From contig SLHA01000054.1 of the NCBI GenBank assembly GCA_007136405.1, positions 1 to 64,000 of the forward strand: a stretch of DNA of 64,000 bases. The letters are read 5' to 3'. The notes under the pieces are model-generated. The model saw only the letters and a list, made by a program, of their open reading frames with translations, did not search any database and was not told the origin of the DNA. This DNA is from Candidatus Latescibacterota bacterium. GTDB lineage: Bacteria; Latescibacterota; UBA2968; UBA8231. The position numbers were made by a program, and so were the translations under genes. Positions 58,974-64,000 of the stretch are shown one piece after another (position 1 is the first letter of the stretch; each line of letters begins with the position of its first letter).

Positions 58974-60943
58974 CGTGTTACCGGCAGCATGTGCGCCCGC
59001 AAAGCAGGGTACAGCTTGCGCAGGTTTTCCATTCCGGAAGTGCAGAATAACGACTGGCCGCTATGTCGCATGGCCAGCACGGAGGCGATCCAGGTGTTGG
59101 TCCAGCCCGACTCGACCGACCAGGCGCCCCAGCCCAGGTCGGCCGAGCTGCCCCAGTACTCCCACATACGATAGTCGAAAGCGCGCATCCAGGCGCCGTG
59201 GAGCCAGGTTTGGTGTTGCGACCGGATCTGGATGCGGCACAGGAACGCCGCCAGCCGGTCCGCCGCGGCGCGCAGGTCGGCATCCCCCGTCGCCAGTGCC
59301 GCCTCGTGCAGTCCGAGGAAGGCGTAGTTGGTGGTGTAGAGCAGGTCGCAGACTGGGTCGCCGTCCTGCTGGATGAGGGTGGCTTCGCTGGTGCCGTAGG
59401 CTTCGTTGGTGGCCGGCGGTCCATACGAGCCCTTGCCAGCGGCGCCCAGTTTTTCCCGGATGGCACCGCACGGTTGCATCAGGTCCAGTATGTCCGCGGC
59501 CATCCGGCGCAACCAGTGGCGGTGCTCGCCGGTGTCTTCCAGGCGTACCAGGAAGGCCAGCGGCAGCAGCATGCGGGCGATCTCCTGCGTCAGGCCGTTG
59601 GTCCACTGCCACTGCCCGGGATACGCCTCCATCGTCATGCGTATGGCCTGTTTCGGTTTGTGCAGGAACTCGGGGTCGCCGGTCAGCGCGTGCGCCCACA
59701 GGAAAGCGGCCCAGAGATACGCCTGGTAATGCGGCGCGTAGTGGATGTGTTCCTCATAGCGAAAGCAGGCCCAGCCGCCATGTTCGGCGAAATGCTGCAG
59801 GTCGATGCGCGGGCGCCGGAAGCCCAGGCGCCCGGTGGTGCGCAGATTGGCCAGCAGGCCCTGGAGCAGCCGTTCGTCCCAGCGTGGTTCGCCGGTCAGG
59901 CGGCGAACCGTGAGCGCCGGCAGCAGGACGCGCGCATTGTCGTCGCCGTAAAACACCGCGCCGCGTTCGAACCAGTTGATCAGCCCGTGGGCTGGATCGG
60001 CCGGATCGTCGTGAAAGAAATCCGGCGCCGACAGCACGTAGTCCAGCATCTGGCCAGCCAGATGGCGGCTGGCCGGGTTGCGATCGAGCGCCCAGTCCCA
60101 GGCGAAGACCATGGCCGTCTCGCCGATGCAGTCACCGCGCGGCCAGGTGCGACGCAGCTGCCGTCCTTCGTAGTCGATACCGGATTCGAAACCTTCGATT
60201 GCACCTTTTTTTTGGTCGATGCTGTATACCACCTGACTGCGAAACCAGCCGACTGAGGCTTCGAAGGCTTCCGCCTCGATACCGGCCGGAAGGGGTTCGT
60301 GCGCCGTGCAACGCAATCGAATTACGGGCTCCCAGGTCAGCGATGGAATGCCGGCGTCCGGACATAGATATTGGAGCAAGCGTTCCCAGATGACCTTCCA
60401 GGCCCCGGTGGGCGCGTAGCGGGCGGTGACGAACTGACTGAGTTTGGTGGCGGCGATCAACACGGGAAGCCCGGGAAGCTCGAACAGCAAGGGGTGAGTC
60501 TCGACGGGCAGGCCGTACGTCGCGGTGTGGTATCCGGCTACCCGGGCCGCCACGAGGTGGGCCTTGGACACCTGCACCGGAAGATGCCAGCAGCCATGCA
60601 GGGCGAGGATACGGTTGATCTCCAGGCCGGGGGCGAAGAAGTGGGAGGCAACCACGGCCCGTTCCCATTGGGTGGCTTGTGGCGCGCCGAGTTCGAGTTC
60701 CGCCACGGCGGCCGGGTACTCCAGGTAGAGCCGCAGCCCCTTGGCGGCGATCTGCTGTAAATGCACGGCATCGACGCACAATTCGGCGCGCGGATAGGCG
60801 TCGGCCAGCGACAGCACGGCGGCTCCTGCCGGTGCCGCGTCCAGGGCCGCAGTGAAGCTGTCGTGTCGGGAGAATGCGCGGTCCATGCGAGCCAGCACCT
60901 GATACAGGTCGTTGCTCGCCTGGCAGTGGAAGATCAGTTGCAT
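58970..60943 (-). CDS. Alpha/alpha-toroid (six-hairpin glycosidase-like) protein with an N-terminal GATase-like part
   Basis: This 657-residue protein has about 190 N-terminal residues of GATase-like alternation (AVLSLADAYPR, GLRLYLEYP, PGLPVLIAATKLSQFVTARY). The rest is helix-rich with repeated WG/YE/HG motifs (GYHTATYGLPVETHP, YEEHIHYAPHYQAYLWAAFL, WTNTWIASVLAMRH), as in six-hairpin glycosidases. The catalytic residues are not clear. It may act on sugars or only bind them. GAGG lies five bases before the ATG at 60943. A shared palindromic promoter region separates it from the aldo/keto reductase gene. It is coupled to pncB, an unusual pair. Confidence 0.65.
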   Translation of the reverse strand: MQLIFHCQASNDLYQVLARMDRAFSRHDSFTAALDAAPAGAAVLSLADAYPRAELCVDAVHLQQIAAKGLRLYLEYPAAVAELELGAPQATQWERAVVASHFFAPGLEINRILALHGCWHLPVQVSKAHLVAARVAGYHTATYGLPVETHPLLFELPGLPVLIAATKLSQFVTARYAPTGAWKVIWERLLQYLCPDAGIPSLTWEPVIRLRCTAHEPLPAGIEAEAFEASVGWFRSQVVYSIDQKKGAIEGFESGIDYEGRQLRRTWPRGDCIGETAMVFAWDWALDRNPASRHLAGQMLDYVLSAPDFFHDDPADPAHGLINWFERGAVFYGDDNARVLLPALTVRRLTGEPRWDERLLQGLLANLRTTGRLGFRRPRIDLQHFAEHGGWACFRYEEHIHYAPHYQAYLWAAFLWAHALTGDPEFLHKPKQAIRMTMEAYPGQWQWTNGLTQEIARMLLPLAFLVRLEDTGEHRHWLRRMAADILDLMQPCGAIREKLGAAGKGSYGPPATNEAYGTSEATLIQQDGDPVCDLLYTTNYAFLGLHEAALATGDADLRAAADRLAAFLCRIQIRSQHQTWLHGAWMRAFDYRMWEYWGSSADLGWGAWSVESGWTNTWIASVLAMRHSGQSLFCTSGMENLRKLYPALRAHMLPVTR

Positions 60944-61338
60944 GGGTGCCTCGCCTCAGCAGGGTTGTTTTAGAGCGACGGGATCGCTCCTCCTGCGCCA
61001 CCCTGCGAACGCAGCGCTGGCTGAGTCCCGTTGTGCGACCGGTCGGCCCGGGGGGTAATATACGGATTTTGCCGGAAGCGTCATTCCGGTATATTGTGGT
61101 GCCATGCATACAGTCAGGCATCGCACCGGCGCACGGCTCGGTGCTGAGCGCCACCCCATGGAGATGGTGCCCCAGGCCGGATCATCGCTGGTGCGCGGTA
61201 CTGCGCCGTACCCGAGCGGGCGTGAGTGGTGCGAGCATACCGGCGCCGGAACCCTGCGCCGGCCGGCGTCTTAACCCCCAGGCGGGCGCGCTGGGAGACG
61301 CCTTGCCACCGGCCTTTCATGAGGAGGGATCAGCAGGT
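60944..61338. other. Divergent promoter region, about 395 bp
   Basis: It lies between the toroid gene (minus) and the aldo/keto reductase gene (plus). The centre (61057-61095) has outward -10 elements and a palindrome. No gene is visible on either strand. The rest is GC-rich with no repeats of note. Confidence 0.55.
61057..61095. promoter_or_regulatory. Divergent -10 elements flanking a palindrome
   Basis: TATATT reads outward on minus (61062-61057) and on plus (61090-61095). Between them CCGGAA-N6-TTCCGG (61072-61089) is a perfect palindrome. A -35 for plus may be TTGCCG (N16); the minus -35 is weak. It could be a shared operator for both genes. Confidence 0.5.
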
Positions 61339-62337
61339 ATGGAACAACGTATTCTGGGCCGCACCGGACTGCGCGTCAGCCGCCTGGCCCTGGGCGGGCT
61401 CTTCGTGTCCTCGGTGGGCACGGATCTGGATGGCGCCCGGGAAGCCGTAAGACGCGCGGTCGACCTGGGAGTCAACTACGTCGACACCGCTCCCGGTTAC
61501 CGCGACAGCGAGGCCGTGTTGGGCCGTATCCTGCCGGACATCGACACGCCGTTGATCCTGTCCACCAAGTTGGGCGGCCGTCCCCAACCGTTCGATCCCC
61601 GCAACCGCGATGCCCTCCGGGCTTCGGTGGAGGAGAGTCTGACGCTGCTGCGCCGGGACTACATCGATATGCTCATGATCCACGAACCGGATCGACCCGG
61701 ACAGTACGATTGGTGGACCAGCTGGCATCCGCTGGCCGGTCCGGTGCTGGAGGTCATGCTGGAGTTGAAGGAGCAGGGAATCGTCGGCCACCTCGGTCTG
61801 GGCGGCACCACAGCCTACGAGCTGGCCCACATCATCCGCAGCGGCCATTTCGACGTGGTGCTCACCGCCTTCAACTACAGTCTGCTGTGGCGGGAGGCCG
61901 AGCACGAGGTGCTGCCCGCCGCCGGTGCCCAGGGTATGGGCGTGGTCGTCGGTTCGCCGCTGCAACAGGGTGCTCTGGCCCGGTGCTTCCGCGACCAGGT
62001 GGAGGATCCCGGCGTACACTGGCTGTCGCCGGCCCGGCGGAACCAGCTTCGCGAGCTGTACGCCCTGGTGGACGAGACCGGTATACCACTGCCGGAAATG
62101 GCGCTGCGCTTCGTCATCGCCAACGATGCGGTGGACACCGTCCTCATGGGTGCCCGGTCGGCTGCGGAGGTGGAACAGAATGTCGCTGCCGTGGACAAAG
62201 GCCCCCTGCCCGCGGAACTGTTGTCGCGCCTTGACCGGATCGCTGCCGCGGTGCCCTTTCGCCCGTTCGAGGAACCCTTCGGTATAGGGGGCGCGCTCCA
62301 TGCCGGGAGCAACTACCGCGGTCCCGGACCCGCTTGA
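61339..62337 (+). CDS. Aldo/keto reductase
   Basis: This 332-residue TIM-barrel oxidoreductase uses NADPH. MEQRILGRTGLRVSRLALG, then the tetrad D49-T-A-P-G-Y54, K77 (STKLGG) and H115 (MLMIHEP). The cofactor-binding C-terminus is GVVVGSPLQQGALA and MGARSAAEVEQN. The group often oxidises or reduces sugars such as L-fucose- or D-galactose-type lactols. The substrate is unknown. The ATG at 61339 has a GAGGAGG upstream at a long distance. Open frame upstream to 60874 is not supported. Confidence 0.9.
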   Translation: MEQRILGRTGLRVSRLALGGLFVSSVGTDLDGAREAVRRAVDLGVNYVDTAPGYRDSEAVLGRILPDIDTPLILSTKLGGRPQPFDPRNRDALRASVEESLTLLRRDYIDMLMIHEPDRPGQYDWWTSWHPLAGPVLEVMLELKEQGIVGHLGLGGTTAYELAHIIRSGHFDVVLTAFNYSLLWREAEHEVLPAAGAQGMGVVVGSPLQQGALARCFRDQVEDPGVHWLSPARRNQLRELYALVDETGIPLPEMALRFVIANDAVDTVLMGARSAAEVEQNVAAVDKGPLPAELLSRLDRIAAAVPFRPFEEPFGIGGALHAGSNYRGPGPA

Positions 62338-62671
62338 GCTGGGGGGCGAGACCGCAGTACTCCGGTGGATGGCGGGGCCGTTTCGGCGGCGCATGGCGGC
62401 ATCGGCGGCGCATAGAGCGCGGGCGCATGAGTAGCGAAGGCGCATGAGTATCGAGTTCGCATGGGTTTCGCGGGCGCATCGGGCGCACAGGGCGCATCCG
62501 GCGCACAGGGCGCATCCGGCGCATGGGGGGACGGTCGCAGGCGCATGGCGCGCATCGGGCGCGGGGTGATGCCGGCGCCCGCTGTCCACCGGGTTCGGGT
62601 TGGAATTTTCAAGCTGGATCCCGGCAGCCGGGCATCGCATTGACGTATCTGGAACGAAGGAGACACGCACG
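62338..62671. repeat. 18-bp and other short tandem repeats between two oxidoreductase genes
   Basis: An 18-bp unit GGCGCACAGGGCGCATCC is present at 62482-62499 and 62500-62517, with a partial next. Before it, GGCGCATGAGTA and GGCGGCGCAT units alternate (62388-62450). Open frames here encode only Met/Arg/Pro repeats. The last 30 bp carry the Shine-Dalgarno of the dehydrogenase gene. Confidence 0.75.
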
Positions 62672-63679
62672 ATGAGAGCGGTTATGGCTGTGAGTCCGGG
62701 CGTCCTGGGCCTGGGGGAACTGGAGGTGCCGAAACCGGGTCCGTTCGAAGCGCTGGTGCGCATGGACGCCTGTGCCATCTGTAACTCGACGGACCACAAG
62801 CTGCTGACCGGCGAATTCGTCCCCGGGAGTTTCCCGGTGGTGCTGGGGCACGAAGTCCTGGGTACGGTTGTCGATCTCGGTTCCAGCGTGAAGCATTTTG
62901 CCACGGGTGACCGCGTCTTCCGCCAGCGTCTGCGCGACGAGCATGTACCCGGGGCTGGGCGCAGCTGCTGGGGCGGATTCGCCGAATACGGTCTGGTGGT
63001 GGACGAGTGGGCCCGGCAGGACCTGCCGTATGGACCGGACGCCCTGGCGCACGACCAGCAGAAACTCATTCTGGACGTGGAGCCGGCCCTGGCCACGGGC
63101 ATGGTGACCCTGATGGAGACCCTGGACTGCGCCGCCGCGTGCGGCGCCGGGCCGGGGAAATCCGTGGCCGTCGTCGGCTCCGGGCCGGTGGGTCAGGCGC
63201 TGGCGTTGTTCGGGCGACTGCTGGGCGCGGCGCCGGTTGTCGCCTTTGGGCGCAGTCCGGCAGCCGCGGACCGTTTCGCCGCGGTGGCCCGGGTCGACGG
63301 CTATGTCACCGGCAGCGTCTTCCCGCCTGAAGTGGAGCGGATCATCGCCGGCGGCGGCTTCGATGTCGTCATCGAAGCCGTGGGGTCGACCGCGGCCCTG
63401 GAGACCTGCATCCGCCTGGCGGGAGCCCGCGGCCAGGTGCGCGTATACGGCGTTGCGCCTGTTTCCGCCGCTTTTCCGGCGGAGCTGATGTCCCGGCCGC
63501 AGGTGAACACCGTCGGCGCCAGGGAAGGGCGCGCGCAGGCGCGGCTGGCCGGATGGGTGGAGTCAGGCGACGTAGACCTGCAGGACTGGGTCACCCATCG
63601 CCTGCCTCTGGCCGGCTACCAGACGGCGTTCGACCTGGTTGCGGCCAGGGAAGCCTTCAAGGCTGTGCTGATACCCTGA
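62672..63679 (+). CDS. Zinc-binding alcohol dehydrogenase family (MDR)
   Basis: This 335-residue dehydrogenase has catalytic zinc ligands C37 (CAICNST), H60 and E61 (GHE), and a Rossmann fold with VVGSGPVGQAL. The structural-zinc Cys cluster is absent, as in some sugar and threonine dehydrogenases. AAGGAG lies nine bases before the ATG at 62672; the in-frame open start at 62600 is not supported. With the aldo/keto reductase it may act in sugar or polyol breakdown; the substrate is not known. Confidence 0.9.
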   Translation: MRAVMAVSPGVLGLGELEVPKPGPFEALVRMDACAICNSTDHKLLTGEFVPGSFPVVLGHEVLGTVVDLGSSVKHFATGDRVFRQRLRDEHVPGAGRSCWGGFAEYGLVVDEWARQDLPYGPDALAHDQQKLILDVEPALATGMVTLMETLDCAAACGAGPGKSVAVVGSGPVGQALALFGRLLGAAPVVAFGRSPAAADRFAAVARVDGYVTGSVFPPEVERIIAGGGFDVVIEAVGSTAALETCIRLAGARGQVRVYGVAPVSAAFPAELMSRPQVNTVGAREGRAQARLAGWVESGDVDLQDWVTHRLPLAGYQTAFDLVAAREAFKAVLIP

Positions 63680-63929
63680 GGCCGTGCGGCGCACGCCGAC
63701 GGGGCGCACGCCGACGCGGGTCAGCGGGCGCCCCGTTGTCGCCCCCCCGGTGCAGTGGGCCCGGTGCAACCGAGTGGGATGGTCAAGTTCGAGCGGTGAC
63801 GGCTGCCAGGTGACGGCTGCCAGGTGTGCCGTGCCTGGTGCCGGGGTCATGCCAGCCTCATCCCGGGTCCGTGCCCGTCGACGCTGTGTTACAGGGGGCA
63901 TGACGATATTCCAGATGCCTGACGGGCAG
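63680..63929. other. GC-rich intergenic region with a short repeat
   Basis: GGCGCACGCCGACG occurs twice (63690 and 63704 area), and GGTGACGGCTGCCA occurs twice (near 63796 and 63810). No gene or stable RNA is seen. Confidence 0.45.
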
Positions 63930-64000
63930 CTACCATACGGTCTCCGTTCGCACAAAGAAATCCGCCGACCACGCACGGTCGCGGTTGTAGGCCAGGGTAA
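63930..64000 (-). CDS. C-terminal end of an unknown protein (runs off the window)
   Basis: On the minus strand the frame enters at the right edge and ends in TAG (63932-63930). The last residues LAYNRDRAWSADFFVRTETV resemble the YDRDR-type ends of BNR/sialidase propellers, a weak resemblance. Only about 22 residues are visible. Confidence 0.4.
   Translation of the reverse strand, partial: TLAYNRDRAWSADFFVRTETVW

Overview
The window is high-GC bacterial chromosome with no rRNA operon, phage, insertion sequence or CRISPR array. Gene content points to a Gram-negative, diderm bacterium: TonB/ExbB/ExbD, an Omp85-type barrel, two other predicted outer-membrane barrels and lipoproteins with lipoboxes. 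The mix of RNase Y plus YmdB, ZapA, a B12-dependent ribonucleotide reductase with NrdR, and many carbohydrate-related accessory genes (GH38, DegT aminotransferase, URO-D-like protein, CBM9-like protein, aldo/keto reductase, zinc dehydrogenase) fits an environmental FCB-type lineage such as Latescibacterota. That placement is inference, not proof. Several housekeeping promoters read TTGACA-N16/17-TATNTT, so the main sigma factor is an ordinary sigma-70.

Layout. 1-13.6 kb is accessory: a truncated TPR gene, tRNA-Lys with its own promoter and terminator, a GH38 alpha-mannosidase converging on an unknown glycosidase-like gene, a glyoxalase-II-like hydrolase, a nucleoside transporter, an NAD-dependent sugar epimerase/dehydrogenase, a WecA/TagO-type glycosyl-phosphate transferase, a DegT aminotransferase and a CBM9-like protein. 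13.9-18.1 kb holds a 1150-residue metallopeptidase/beta-propeller/outer-membrane-barrel fusion, followed by a 42-codon ORF coupled to a lipoprotein gene. 18.3-29.9 kb is a long minus-strand housekeeping run: rpmI-rplT-pheS-pheT-zapB-like-zapA-rny-ymdB-xseA-xseB-recN-pgsA-like. infC is not in its usual place before rpmI.

30.2-49.4 kb carries surE with an Omp85 barrel gene, an ECF sigma/anti-sigma/accD/bioY cluster divergent from a TPR-exbB-exbD-exbD-tonB operon, nrdR followed by an NrdR-box promoter and nrdJ, a PhnP-like hydrolase coupled to map, topA, a large Ig-like lipoprotein gene and a pilin-like membrane protein gene. 49.6-64 kb is again accessory: pheA, tRNA-Cys and tRNA-Leu, a barrel protein, a URO-D-family protein, an exonuclease/phosphatase-propeller fusion, a nitroreductase, nicotinate phosphoribosyltransferase coupled to an alpha/alpha-toroid protein, an aldo/keto reductase, a zinc dehydrogenase and the 3' end of another gene.

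Accessory gaps are full of short tandem repeats (16-, 18-, 25-, 27-, 32- and 44-bp units), some beginning inside the preceding stop codon and one expanded in frame inside a coding sequence. No complete new defence or mobile system was found. The best candidates for new biology are the peptidase-propeller-barrel fusion with its coupled micro-ORF and lipoprotein, the EEP-propeller fusion, the sigma/anti-sigma/accD/bioY cluster, and palindromes sitting in divergent promoter regions.
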